This document shows, one piece after another, positions 37,688-46,315 of a stretch of 64,000 nt of DNA (position 1 is the first letter of the stretch; each line of letters begins with the position of its first letter). Origin of the DNA: Chloroflexota bacterium (GTDB taxonomy: Bacteria > Chloroflexota > Anaerolineae > Anaerolineales > Villigracilaceae); contig JACRBJ010000004.1 in NCBI GenBank assembly GCA_016234555.1, positions 22,567 to 86,566 of the forward strand, written 5' to 3'. The notes under the pieces were generated by a model, which made no database searches, was not told where the DNA came from, and was given only the letters and a program-made list of their open reading frames with translations. The translations under genes and the position numbers were made by a program.

Positions 37688-39137
37688 AACCAATTCCAAA
37701 CCGGTTCGCAAAACGCTCGGACTGACCGGCATCACCATCAACGCCATGGCGCTGACCGCTCCCGGCGCGTTTCTGTGGTTCCTCTATCAAGCTCAGGTTG
37801 CAGCCAGTTTCGACGGCGCAGCAGACATTTGGGCTGGTGTTCTACTGGCTTTGCTGTCCGCCATGCTTACCGCACTCTCATTTGGAGAACTTGCCCGCCG
37901 CTACCCCGAAGCGGGTTTCCGCAGCGCTTACCACTTCGCTGACCGTTTCTTTGCCAATCAAAGGTACGCCCCTCGCGGAGCGATGGCGCGCCTAGCGAAA
38001 TTTGTAACGGGTTGGGCGGCGCATCTTTATTACTGGATTTATCCCGGCGTCATGGTCGCCTTCATGGGCGTCCTTGCCGACTATCTTCTGCACTACCTTG
38101 GCTACCAGCCGACTGTGTATGGGGAAGCCCTGTTGGCGACATCCTTTGCCACATTCATTGGCTTTCTGGCGCTGCGTGGAATCACCGGAACAACCACAAG
38201 CAGCGTAGTGCTGAATACCATCCAACTGACAGCGCTGGTTATTTTTTCCATCCTGGCAATTGTCTTTCGCCTTGTCAACCCCGCTGAGTTTTCCCCAGCC
38301 GAATGGACTTATCCATCTGCGGCGTCGGTGCTGTTTCCACGCAGTTGGAATGGCGTTCTGTTCCAGGCGGCGCTGGCAATGATCCTGATGGTGGGCTTCG
38401 AGTCGTCCACAACACTGGCAGCCTCAGCCACCAACGCAAAACGGGACATCCCGCGCGGCACAATTCTGGCGCTGGTCATTCAGGGCGCGTTTGCCTATCT
38501 GGCGGGATACTTCGCGACCGGCTTTGCCCTCAACGCGCAACTCGATGCGATGAATTCCCCCGCACCCATCGGCGACCTGGCGCTTCAAATTGGCGATCTT
38601 CTCCTGCATGGATACGGCGCCACATTGATGCTGTTCATTGGTTTTACGGTGACAGTTGCCCTGCTCGGCGGGACCCTGACCGCCGTGAATAACGGCGTCC
38701 GTATTAGTTTCGCCATGGCACTGGACGAAGAGATGCCGGACTTGCTGGGTTTTTTGCATCCCAAATACGCTACACCATATAACACGGTGATCCTGCTCAG
38801 CGTTGTTTCAGCAATCATCGGCGCAGCGGGTATCATCGGCGGATTGCCTGTCCTGATGGGAATTATCCTGGCATCCAACATGGGGGCATTCCTGCTGTAT
38901 GCCCTGTTGTGCCTGCTGACCATCGCCACCTTTATCGGAGATTCCTCTTTCAATATCCTTCACCATCTTTTTCTGCCGCTCATCGGGCTGGCGGTCAACT
39001 TGGGAATCGTGATTGTCGCAATAAATATCGGTCTGAACTCTGGAGGTATCGTTACGCAAGCCTGCATGATTGCATTGGGCATTGCGGCTGCGTGGTTCGT
39101 AGTAAGCATAATATATTATTTTGTAAAACGAAAATGA
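37677..39137 (+). CDS. APC-family amino acid/amine permease
   Basis: 486 residues, about 12 TM helices. The first helix region GITINAMALTAPGAFLWF and FGELARRYPEAGFRSAYHFA match the APC (AA_permease_2) family; GFESSTTLAASATNAKRDIP is its TM6-7 signature. Some APC members carry urea, ethanolamine or amino acids; the substrate is not readable. Its place between amt and glutamine synthetase suggests uptake of a nitrogen source. Confidence 0.85.
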   Translation: MTAETNSKPVRKTLGLTGITINAMALTAPGAFLWFLYQAQVAASFDGAADIWAGVLLALLSAMLTALSFGELARRYPEAGFRSAYHFADRFFANQRYAPRGAMARLAKFVTGWAAHLYYWIYPGVMVAFMGVLADYLLHYLGYQPTVYGEALLATSFATFIGFLALRGITGTTTSSVVLNTIQLTALVIFSILAIVFRLVNPAEFSPAEWTYPSAASVLFPRSWNGVLFQAALAMILMVGFESSTTLAASATNAKRDIPRGTILALVIQGAFAYLAGYFATGFALNAQLDAMNSPAPIGDLALQIGDLLLHGYGATLMLFIGFTVTVALLGGTLTAVNNGVRISFAMALDEEMPDLLGFLHPKYATPYNTVILLSVVSAIIGAAGIIGGLPVLMGIILASNMGAFLLYALLCLLTIATFIGDSSFNILHHLFLPLIGLAVNLGIVIVAINIGLNSGGIVTQACMIALGIAAAWFVVSIIYYFVKRK

Positions 39138-39144
39138 CCCTCCC

Positions 39145-39999
39145 ATGCAGGTCAAGCTAAAAAAACAGGTCGCTTTGAAAAAATATTTTCCCGAAATCGA
39201 AAGCAGCGGACTGAGTGTCGTGGGACCAGTTCGCGAGGATAACCAGGATGCAATCCACCTGACCCAGGGGGAGCAACCGGACGCATCGGGCTGGCTTTTC
39301 GCGGTTGCCGACGGCATGGGAGGTTATGCCCATGGCGGAGTAGCCAGCCTGCTAGCAATTCAATCTTTTTCCAGCATGCTGCAATCGGGAAATGGCTCTT
39401 CGATATCAAAAGCCCTGGAGAAAAGCGTGGAGGCTGCCAACCTGCGGGTTTATCAACATGCACAGCGGTCAAATGTGGGTCGCATGGGCACAACCCTGAC
39501 GGCTGCCTACGTTTCGGGCAACATGCTGCACCTGGCGCATGTCGGAGACAGCCGCGCATACCTTATCCGTAACGGGCAAGCCACCTGCCTGACCACCGAT
39601 CATACGATGGTGGGAGACATGGTGCGCGCAAAGATACTTTCTCCCGATAAAATCCGCACGCACGCGCAACGCTCGATACTAACCAAAGCCATCGGCATCG
39701 GATTATTCGTCCAGCCAGACATCATCCAGAAAAAGCTTGTGGAAGATGACCGTCTGATCCTGTGTTCCGACGGCGTCTGGTCGGTGATCGACGACCATGA
39801 ATTCGCCCAAGTATCCGGCAGAGACGCCCCAGCGGGTATGATTAGCCGGCACCTGATCGACCTCGCCCTGCAGCATGAGACGGACGATAATGCGTCTGTA
39901 GTGGTCCTACATTTAAAGAAACTGGGCTCAGTCTCCGTGGGACACGAATCCCAACAAGAGGGCAATTGGTTTCAAAATCTGAGGAAATTTCTATCATGA
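39145..39999 (+). CDS. PP2C-type Ser/Thr protein phosphatase
   Basis: 284 residues. PPM motifs: GPVREDNQDAI, VADGMGGYAHGG, GDSRAYLIRNG, SDGVWSVIDDHE and DDNASVVVL, giving the metal-binding Asp set. It dephosphorylates Ser/Thr substrates. Its stop overlaps the start of the adjacent kinase gene (ATGA), the usual phosphatase-kinase pair. Confidence 0.93.
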   Translation: MQVKLKKQVALKKYFPEIESSGLSVVGPVREDNQDAIHLTQGEQPDASGWLFAVADGMGGYAHGGVASLLAIQSFSSMLQSGNGSSISKALEKSVEAANLRVYQHAQRSNVGRMGTTLTAAYVSGNMLHLAHVGDSRAYLIRNGQATCLTTDHTMVGDMVRAKILSPDKIRTHAQRSILTKAIGIGLFVQPDIIQKKLVEDDRLILCSDGVWSVIDDHEFAQVSGRDAPAGMISRHLIDLALQHETDDNASVVVLHLKKLGSVSVGHESQQEGNWFQNLRKFLS

Positions 40000-40997
40000 G
40001 TGCCTATGCTATAATTAACGGTAAGATGCTGCAAATCGGGGATCAGTTCGAAAACTATCAAATTCAGGCACACATGGCCCAGGGCGGTATGAGCGATATT
40101 TATCGGGCATTCGACCTGGTACACCACCGTGAGGTGGTAATTAAGATTCCAGACCAGTCCATGCTTGGCGACCCGGCCCAGTTCGAGCGCTTTCAGAGGG
40201 AAATGGAAGTGATGAGCCTACTTGACCATCCAGCCATTTTGAAAGGACTGGGATCGGGAAAGTACAACCGCATCCCCTACCTGGTAACGGAATACGTCAA
40301 CGGGCAATCGCTCCGCTCCCTGACCGAAGCCTCTGGACCGCTGCCGCCCGAACAGGTCGTTCCCCTGATTCGGAAAATTGCCGACGGCATGGCTTACTGC
40401 CATAAAAACGAAGTAATCCACCGTGACCTGAAACCGGAAAATATCCTGATCACCGCCGACGGACAGCCGGTCATCATGGACTTTGGGCTGGCGCTCACCA
40501 AGGGGTCGCACCGCGTCACATACTCGAACCTGAGCGCCACAATGGGCACACCCGATTACATGGCTCCGGAGCAGATCGAAGGTCAACGCGGCGACCAGCG
40601 CACCGACATTTACGCGCTGGGCGTGATGATGTATGAACTGCTCGCCGGGACCGTGCCTTTTACCGGCGACAACAACATGGCAATCATGGCGCAGCATTTG
40701 AACGGTACAGCCCCGCGCCTCGACCGCATCAACCCGTCCATCACCACCCAACTGGCTGCGATTGTCGCAACCTGCCTCGCCCGCAACCCGGACGACCGCT
40801 ACGCAAATATGACTGACCTGATTCAGGCTCTCGACAATCCAAAGGATATCGATTTGACCATTTTAGAAAAATCGAACACCTCTTCCAGACAATTCCTGTC
40901 TTTGACACAAATACAGGTTATCAAAGGGGTGTTGATTGCGATAGGGATCATGGGCGGGCTGGTTTTGCTCGCCCTGGGACTGCAATATCTTCGTTGA
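39996..40997 (+). CDS. Hanks-type Ser/Thr protein kinase with C-terminal TM helix
   Basis: 333 residues from ATG 39996 (overlaps the phosphatase stop). Complete kinase motifs: AQGGMSDIYRA glycine loop, VVIKIP lysine, VIHRDLKPENIL, IMDFGLAL, GTPDYMAPEQ, DIYALGVMMYELL. One TM helix at the C-terminus (about 306-329) with almost nothing outside, so no external sensor domain. Located directly before glnA of the alpha type, it could phosphorylate Amt, permeases or glutamine synthetase; this is inference. Confidence 0.93.
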   Translation: MSAYAIINGKMLQIGDQFENYQIQAHMAQGGMSDIYRAFDLVHHREVVIKIPDQSMLGDPAQFERFQREMEVMSLLDHPAILKGLGSGKYNRIPYLVTEYVNGQSLRSLTEASGPLPPEQVVPLIRKIADGMAYCHKNEVIHRDLKPENILITADGQPVIMDFGLALTKGSHRVTYSNLSATMGTPDYMAPEQIEGQRGDQRTDIYALGVMMYELLAGTVPFTGDNNMAIMAQHLNGTAPRLDRINPSITTQLAAIVATCLARNPDDRYANMTDLIQALDNPKDIDLTILEKSNTSSRQFLSLTQIQVIKGVLIAIGIMGGLVLLALGLQYLR

Positions 40998-41035
40998 CGA
41001 GACATCCTTCATATAGCGACATGGAAAGGGCAACC

Positions 41036-42376
41036 ATGAATGATTCAGCAAACACCGCCGCCGACATCCTGGCACGCACGGAACAGAACCACATCAAGTT
41101 TATCGACCTGCAATTTACCGACGTTGTGGGCGTGGTCAAAAACGTCACGATCCCGGCGCACGAACTGCCGGCGGCTCTCGAAAATGGGATTTGGTTCGAC
41201 GGTTCCTCCATCGAGGGGTTTGCCCGCGTGGCGGAAAGCGACATGCACCTGCGCCCCGACCCAACCACCTTTGCGATCATCCCCTGGCTCTCCGGCGAGG
41301 ACGCCACCGCCCGCCTGATCTGCGACGTTTTCACGCCCGACGGTCAGCCGTTTTCCGGGGACCCGCGCGCGATCCTGCGACGGGCAATCGGCGAAGCCGC
41401 CGACATGGGATTTAAATTCAACACCGGTCCCGAACTTGAATTTTTCCTCCTCAAGCCAAACGCCAACGGAGGGTTGATTCCGCCTACCCCGCACGACAGC
41501 GCCAGCTATTTCGACGCGCCTTCGGATATGTCCGCCGGGCTGCGGCGTCAGATGACGAATACGCTCGAGGCGCTTGGTCTACAAGTGGAAGCCCTGCACC
41601 ATGAAGGGGCACACGGTCAACAGGAGATCGACTTCCGGTATTCAGATGCCCTCACCACCGCCGACAGCGCGGTCACATTGCGTGTGGCATTGAAGGTGAT
41701 TGCCCAGCAAAACGGACTGTACTGCACCTTCCTGCCCAAACCCATCCGCGGCATTAATGGCAGCGGGATGCACGTTCATCAGAGTCTCATCTATGCTGCC
41801 AACGGCAGGAACGCCTTCTCCGACCCTGGCGACGCACACGGGCTTTCCAAAATCGCCAAGCATTTCATAGCCGGACAACTGACTCACGCGCGGGGAATGT
41901 GCGCCATTCTGGCTCCGCTGGTAAATTCCTACAAACGTTTGGTTGCCGGTTACGAGGCGCCGGTTTACATCAGTTGGGCGCGGATCAACCGCTCCGCCCT
42001 CATCCGCGTGCCTCGCGCCTCAGAGAGCGATTCCACCCGTCTTGAACTGCGCTGTCCCGACCCAAGCTGTAATCCCTACCTCGCCTTCGCCGTCATGTTG
42101 GCTGCCGGGTTGGATGGAATCCGCCGCGAATTGCCCGTTCCCGAAGCAACGGAAGAGAACATCTATCTGCTGGACAAACCAAGCTATTCTTCAAAAGATA
42201 TTTTGCCGACATCCTTGAACCAGGCTCTCAAGGCACTAGAAGAGGACGAAGTCATCCGTGACGCGCTTGGGGCGCACACCCACGAGGTCTTCATCAGCGC
42301 CAAGCGGCTTGAATGGGAAGATTACCGGCTCGAAGTAACCAACTGGGAACTCGAAAAGTATTTGCCAAACTATTAG
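41036..42376 (+). CDS. glnA: Glutamine synthetase type I, alpha-like (no adenylylation site)
   Basis: 446 residues from ATG 41036 (GGAAAGGG upstream). GSI motifs: FDGSSIEGF, GPELEFFLL, NGSGMHVHQSL, NRSALIRVP, and the latch C-terminus. Length and the lack of the LYxLPxEE adenylylation loop, replaced by IYLLDKPSYSS, fit the GSI-alpha branch (Bacillus, Thermotoga, archaea), which is feedback- and protein-regulated. It makes glutamine from glutamate, ammonium and ATP. It closes the operon that starts at 33938, and a second GSI gene of the beta kind lies 3.9 kb away. Confidence 0.92.
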   Translation: MNDSANTAADILARTEQNHIKFIDLQFTDVVGVVKNVTIPAHELPAALENGIWFDGSSIEGFARVAESDMHLRPDPTTFAIIPWLSGEDATARLICDVFTPDGQPFSGDPRAILRRAIGEAADMGFKFNTGPELEFFLLKPNANGGLIPPTPHDSASYFDAPSDMSAGLRRQMTNTLEALGLQVEALHHEGAHGQQEIDFRYSDALTTADSAVTLRVALKVIAQQNGLYCTFLPKPIRGINGSGMHVHQSLIYAANGRNAFSDPGDAHGLSKIAKHFIAGQLTHARGMCAILAPLVNSYKRLVAGYEAPVYISWARINRSALIRVPRASESDSTRLELRCPDPSCNPYLAFAVMLAAGLDGIRRELPVPEATEENIYLLDKPSYSSKDILPTSLNQALKALEEDEVIRDALGAHTHEVFISAKRLEWEDYRLEVTNWELEKYLPNY

Positions 42377-42422
42377 GTCTCCGCTCGATACTGGGCGCTT
42401 CGGGTTGATTCCCCGATATTAC

Positions 42423-42463
42423 CCATTTAGGGAATGGATAAGTTCTTCATCCCCATCTACAAT
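42423..42463 (+). promoter_or_regulatory. Candidate nitrogen operator plus TACAAT -10 in the glnA/glnE gap
   Basis: Exact palindrome CCATT-TAGGG-AATGG at 42423-42437, with TACAAT at 42458-42463 starting 35 bp after the palindrome start, the same geometry as the Amt and glnA sites. Here no ORF follows; a strong terminator comes 86 bp later. Confidence 0.5.
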
Positions 42464-42469
42464 ACATCA

Positions 42470-42590
42470 ACGATTGGACATCGGGTTGAATCAGTCTTCT
42501 TCCTGGGCTGTTTTATCTCTCTCCTTGTTATGTCCCCTTGCAAGGGAAAGCTATGGCGGCTGGAAAAATCCCAGCCGCCATAGCTTTTTA
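42470..42590 (+). ncRNA. Predicted small RNA between alpha-type glnA and glnE
   Basis: A predicted start near 42470 and a strong terminator at 42549-42590 define a transcript of about 120 nt with no plausible ORF. It contains a CU-rich stretch (42517-42527, CTCTCTCCTTG) that can pair at 10 of 11 positions with the ribosome site of the beta-type glnA (46301-46311), and at 7 positions (42518-42524) with GGAGAGA (33912-33918) in the Amt operon leader. A CCCTTGCAAGGG palindrome (42535-42546) lies before the terminator. Pairing with Shine-Dalgarno purines is cheap evidence, so the target idea is weak; the promoter-terminator pair is the main support. Confidence 0.4.
42549..42590 (+). terminator. 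Strong intrinsic terminator
   Basis: Arms agctatggcggctgg (42549-42563) and ccagccgccatagct (42571-42585), 15 bp perfect, then tttttat. It faces plus-strand transcription and ends at the glnE stop codon (42591); the minus-strand side lacks a good T run. Confidence 0.85.
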
Positions 42591-45500
42591 TCAGCTTTCC
42601 CTGCCCAACAAACGGTTATTGATCTCCTGCACATCGGCGATATAACGAGCCAGGTCGTCGCGCAGGTGCTCCACGTCCAGTTCGTAGCGCAGGCGGCGGG
42701 CGAGGAAGATAAACTCTTCCGTGCCAAAGGGCGGGATGGTCACATCCTTGGCGTTGCCGCGCACGACCCGCAGCGAGTCGATCAGCCAGCGCAGGAAGGT
42801 ATGCGCTTTCCGCAGGCGGGTGTAATCCTCGTCAGAGAGTATTCCCGCAACATGCAGGGCAGACATGGCGTCACGCAGATTGGTCAGCCGCAGGGCGGGA
42901 TTCTGCGCTCCGTGATTGATCTGCAATCCCTGAATAAGGTATTCGATATCCACCAGCCCGCCCGGACTGAATTTTGCGTTGAACGTGCCGCCCGTTACCA
43001 GGTGACGAACTTGTCGCTCGCGCATGGCTCGCATGGCAGTCACGTCGAAAGGTCCGCTCTCGTAAGCATACAGATCGCGCAGTTTGCATAGTTCTTCGCC
43101 AAGTTGGACATCGCCCGCAATGGGTCGAAGCTTGATCAACGCCTGCCGCTCGTACGCCCAAGCCGCGCCGTCGGGCGCATAATAACGGCGGAACGAATCC
43201 AGTGAGACAGCCATGCTGCCCGCCTTGCCGTACGGTCGCAGTTGAAGGTCGATTTGGAAGATACCCTCCTGGCGCGACTGCATGGCGTTTAGCACAGACC
43301 GAACCAGTTGCTCGAAATATTCAGCGGTACTCACAACCTGCCTGCCGTTCGTCTGTCCGTCCCCCGAATAGACAAACATCAACTCAATGTCGGACGCAAA
43401 ACCCAACTCGCGTCCGCCGCATTTTCCCAGGGCAAGGAGCGACATCCCGCAAGGCTGACCGTCCGCCAAAAGCGGATCGCCATGAACAACTCGCAGTTCT
43501 GATTCGCAGCGTGTGAGGGCGGCGCGTAAGGTCGTTTCGGCAAGGTCGGTCAACTCGACGGCGAATTCATCGAATTCCCTTGTCAGCCCGAGGATGTGGC
43601 GCATGTCGATGCGGAAAAGCTCGCGGTCCTTGAAGGCGTTCAGCGTCCCATGCCAGTCGGGATACTGTATCTCGCCGACCATGTTGACTTCGAGCGCGCG
43701 GGCAAGTTCGCTCTCCAGCTGCGGCTTTGGCTTGGACGTGGCAAGGGCATCCATATCCTTTACAACGGGAAAGAGGTTGGCGTACTGCATCCGCAGGAAA
43801 TCCTCCCACAGGAAATTGCTGACACCAAGCAAACGTGCCAATCCGTTCAGCACATCGGGGTTTTCGATGGATGCGACTTCATCGGGCCAGTTGGGACGCT
43901 GAAACAACTGGACAAGAAATTCACGAAAGTGCAGCAACGCGGTGGACGGGTTGGGTGAATGTGGGAGAAGGTGAGTGAAGTGTTTGATCAGAACAACGGC
44001 AGTGCGCAGTTCACGCTGTTTTTCTGGTGACGTAATTTTGCCGCCGTTCTCATCGGTAACATGCAGAATGTCCTGCGCACGCGTGCCAATGGACTGAACG
44101 ATCATACGTGCGATATAGGTGCGAGTTAGTGCGAGCGCATTGGTAAATTCATACAAAAAGCCAAAGGTGTCGGGTGTATCAATTCTTAGGATAGTATGCC
44201 GCTCATCGGCATTGTTGTCAATCTCGATGCTGATTGGCAACAGGGGCGACAGCTTGCTGGACACGTTCTGGTAAGCCTGTCCCACGCGGACAGCCAGCTC
44301 ACCGCGAGCTTCGCGCCGCTGTCCGCTGCGCATCATCCGCAAGAGATGGTGAAGGTCTTTTGTGTAGGACTCCCAGATCGAATGGTCAGGCGGTTCGGGC
44401 AGCATCGTTTTCACGGTGAAGACGTCCACGATCTTGCGGCGGGTATCAGGCTCGGGCGTGGACGAGGCTCTTCGACGCGGTGGCAACTGTCGGGTTGGGT
44501 CGAAGCGGAAGGTCTGAGGGCGGGATTCCGCTGGGGAGTCCGCCAAAGGCTCGTAGGTGAATGCGTTCCCATCCACGATGTTAAATCCAAAAACGAAGAA
44601 GAGACCGCAGATGATGGAAAGCTCGCCCGGATAATCGTAGCCGACAACGGTGACCCGCCACGTATTTTTGCTGACAGGTTTCGCTTCGACAATGGCAGGC
44701 GTTTGTTCGTTGATGCCGCGCGCGAGGTCGGCGTGAGATTGGATTTCGTCATCGGAGAATGAATCCACATAATCAGCGCTGAGGCGTGCGATGTGTTGGA
44801 TGACCTGGGGCTTTGGCTCATTGACCGGCTCGTTTCCCACGTGCCGCAAATAAATTGCGCGGATGGCTTTGCGATGCTCGTCGTAGCGGAGAGTCAACGC
44901 GTCCGTGTTTGCAAAGCCCAGCCGCCTGGCAAGCAGCGCAAGCGAATCCGGGTCGGAGGGAATGGTATAGGTTTGCTGGTAGTGCATCACCTGGATGTAA
45001 TGCTCGATGGTTCGCATCAATGTATAACCGTCGGCAAGGATGCGTACCTCCTCGTTGGTGAGCAGATGAAAATGTGCGAGTTGCGGCAGGATCTTGAGCG
45101 TGGTACGACCGCGCAAATCGGGATATTGGTTGCCATAAGCAAGTTGAAGATATTGGACGACGAACTCCACGTCGCGGATGGAGCCTTCGCCCAATTTCAC
45201 CTCACCCCAATCGCGCCCCTTTTGTTGAAGCACCTGCTCGGTGCGCTGCTTCATCGAGAAGACGCTGGCGCGGACCTCCTCCGGCGCATGACTAAAAATA
45301 TAAGGCTCGACGGACGCAATCAGTTTTTTGCCCATTGCCAAATCCCCGGCAATGGGACGTGCCTTGAGAAGCGCCTGTTTTTCCCACAGGCGGGCATGTT
45401 GCTGGATGTATTGAAGATAGCCGTCGGGAGTGGCGACCAGAAATCCATCACGCCCCCACGGACGAAGGCGCATGTCCACACGATAGAGAAAACCTTCGGA

Positions 45501-46178
45501 CGTGACTCCACCGATGTTTTCTATCAACCGTTCGCCAAGCTTGAGCTTTTCCATGGGGTCGCGTGCGGCGACGAACAGCAGGTCGATATCGGAACTGTAG
45601 TTGAGTTCCTCCGCGCCATGTTTGCCCAAAGCAATGACCACAAAATCGTTTGCGCTGATTCCGCTTTGCTGGCTGGCAAGGTCGAGACAGGCACGCACAA
45701 GTCCGCTGGCGAGTTTGGAGAGTTGCCGCGTGACGGTCCTCAGATCATACAGGGCAAGCAGGTCACAGGCGCCGATACGCAGAAGTTCGCTGCGCTGGTA
45801 ACGGCGCAACGCATCGAGATGTTGATCGGCATTTACCTCATTGGCTATTTTCGACGCTTCCGCGTGGATCGTCGCCGTGCTTTTCCGCTGGGTCAATGAT
45901 TTGCGGTTGAGAAGCAGGTGGACGTTGCTCGGGTTGCGCAAAATGATCTCGGTTAGGAACTGGCTGCCCGAAAAGATAGTGACCAGGTTTTCGATCACGC
46001 GCGGATTCTTCACCAGCGCAGGCAGCAATGCCTCATCCGCGCTTTCGAGGAGTCGCTCCAGATAGACCAGTGACCGTTCCGGGTCGGCGGCGGACGCAAG
46101 CGCGGTTTTCAAGTGCGGCTCGACCGCTTCGAATGAACTCCCAAAGTGCTTTGCGATGCTGCGCAAATTTTTGCCCAT
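42591..46178 (-). CDS. glnE: Glutamine synthetase adenylyltransferase/adenylyl-removing enzyme with two inserted ACT-like domains
   Basis: 1195 residues from ATG 46178 against about 950 in typical GlnE. N-terminal nucleotidyltransferase half: ALGKHGAEELNYSSDIDLLF (DxD near residue 195), YRVDMRLRPWGRDG, SIRDVEFVVQYLQL. C-terminal half: LGKCGGRELGFASDIELMFV (DxE near 929), QIDLQLRPYGKAG, GGLVDIEYLIQGLQ. Between them (about 495-720) are two segments with ACT-domain patterns of GlnD: WRVTVVGYDYPGELSII ending KIVDVFTV, and TILRIDTPDTFGFLYEFTNA ending QDILHVTDENGGKI. In enterics GlnE adenylylates or deadenylylates GlnA under PII control, and GlnD ACT domains sense glutamine. Here the sensor seems built in. 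Divergent from its likely target glnA. Confidence 0.9.
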   Translation of the reverse strand: MGKNLRSIAKHFGSSFEAVEPHLKTALASAADPERSLVYLERLLESADEALLPALVKNPRVIENLVTIFSGSQFLTEIILRNPSNVHLLLNRKSLTQRKSTATIHAEASKIANEVNADQHLDALRRYQRSELLRIGACDLLALYDLRTVTRQLSKLASGLVRACLDLASQQSGISANDFVVIALGKHGAEELNYSSDIDLLFVAARDPMEKLKLGERLIENIGGVTSEGFLYRVDMRLRPWGRDGFLVATPDGYLQYIQQHARLWEKQALLKARPIAGDLAMGKKLIASVEPYIFSHAPEEVRASVFSMKQRTEQVLQQKGRDWGEVKLGEGSIRDVEFVVQYLQLAYGNQYPDLRGRTTLKILPQLAHFHLLTNEEVRILADGYTLMRTIEHYIQVMHYQQTYTIPSDPDSLALLARRLGFANTDALTLRYDEHRKAIRAIYLRHVGNEPVNEPKPQVIQHIARLSADYVDSFSDDEIQSHADLARGINEQTPAIVEAKPVSKNTWRVTVVGYDYPGELSIICGLFFVFGFNIVDGNAFTYEPLADSPAESRPQTFRFDPTRQLPPRRRASSTPEPDTRRKIVDVFTVKTMLPEPPDHSIWESYTKDLHHLLRMMRSGQRREARGELAVRVGQAYQNVSSKLSPLLPISIEIDNNADERHTILRIDTPDTFGFLYEFTNALALTRTYIARMIVQSIGTRAQDILHVTDENGGKITSPEKQRELRTAVVLIKHFTHLLPHSPNPSTALLHFREFLVQLFQRPNWPDEVASIENPDVLNGLARLLGVSNFLWEDFLRMQYANLFPVVKDMDALATSKPKPQLESELARALEVNMVGEIQYPDWHGTLNAFKDRELFRIDMRHILGLTREFDEFAVELTDLAETTLRAALTRCESELRVVHGDPLLADGQPCGMSLLALGKCGGRELGFASDIELMFVYSGDGQTNGRQVVSTAEYFEQLVRSVLNAMQSRQEGIFQIDLQLRPYGKAGSMAVSLDSFRRYYAPDGAAWAYERQALIKLRPIAGDVQLGEELCKLRDLYAYESGPFDVTAMRAMRERQVRHLVTGGTFNAKFSPGGLVDIEYLIQGLQINHGAQNPALRLTNLRDAMSALHVAGILSDEDYTRLRKAHTFLRWLIDSLRVVRGNAKDVTIPPFGTEEFIFLARRLRYELDVEHLRDDLARYIADVQEINNRLLGRES

Positions 46179-46185
46179 GAAAATG

Positions 46186-46191
46186 ATTATA
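46186..46191 (-). promoter_or_regulatory. TATAAT -10-like box giving a leaderless glnE mRNA
   Basis: Minus-strand TATAAT with exactly 7 nt before the ATG at 46178; no Shine-Dalgarno at a useful distance. The glnA operator (46224-46238) lies about 33 bp upstream of this box, so the regulator could act on both genes. Confidence 0.45.
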
Positions 46192-46223
46192 ACCTTTAGA
46201 CATTCAAAGGGCGGAAATATGCT

Positions 46224-46264
46224 CCATTTGGGTAATAGACGGGTACCCCCCGCGCAACTAAAAT
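46224..46264 (+). promoter_or_regulatory. Candidate nitrogen operator plus TAAAAT -10 of glnA
   Basis: CCATT-TGGGT-AATAG at 46224-46238 (one mismatch in the second arm) and TAAAAT at 46259-46264, 35 bp after the operator start. The implied leader of about 45 nt carries CAAGGAG before ATG 46316. Confidence 0.5.
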
Positions 46265-46315
46265 CACCCGCGAAATTATTCAACAAATATAAGTCAAGAT
46301 CAAGGAGATAGAAAA

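Noticed and set aside
46233-46247. NtcA-like GTA...TAC site before glnA
   Set aside because: The spacing is N9, not the N8 of the NtcA consensus, and no NtcA gene is known here; the CCATT-N5-AATGG palindrome explains the region better.
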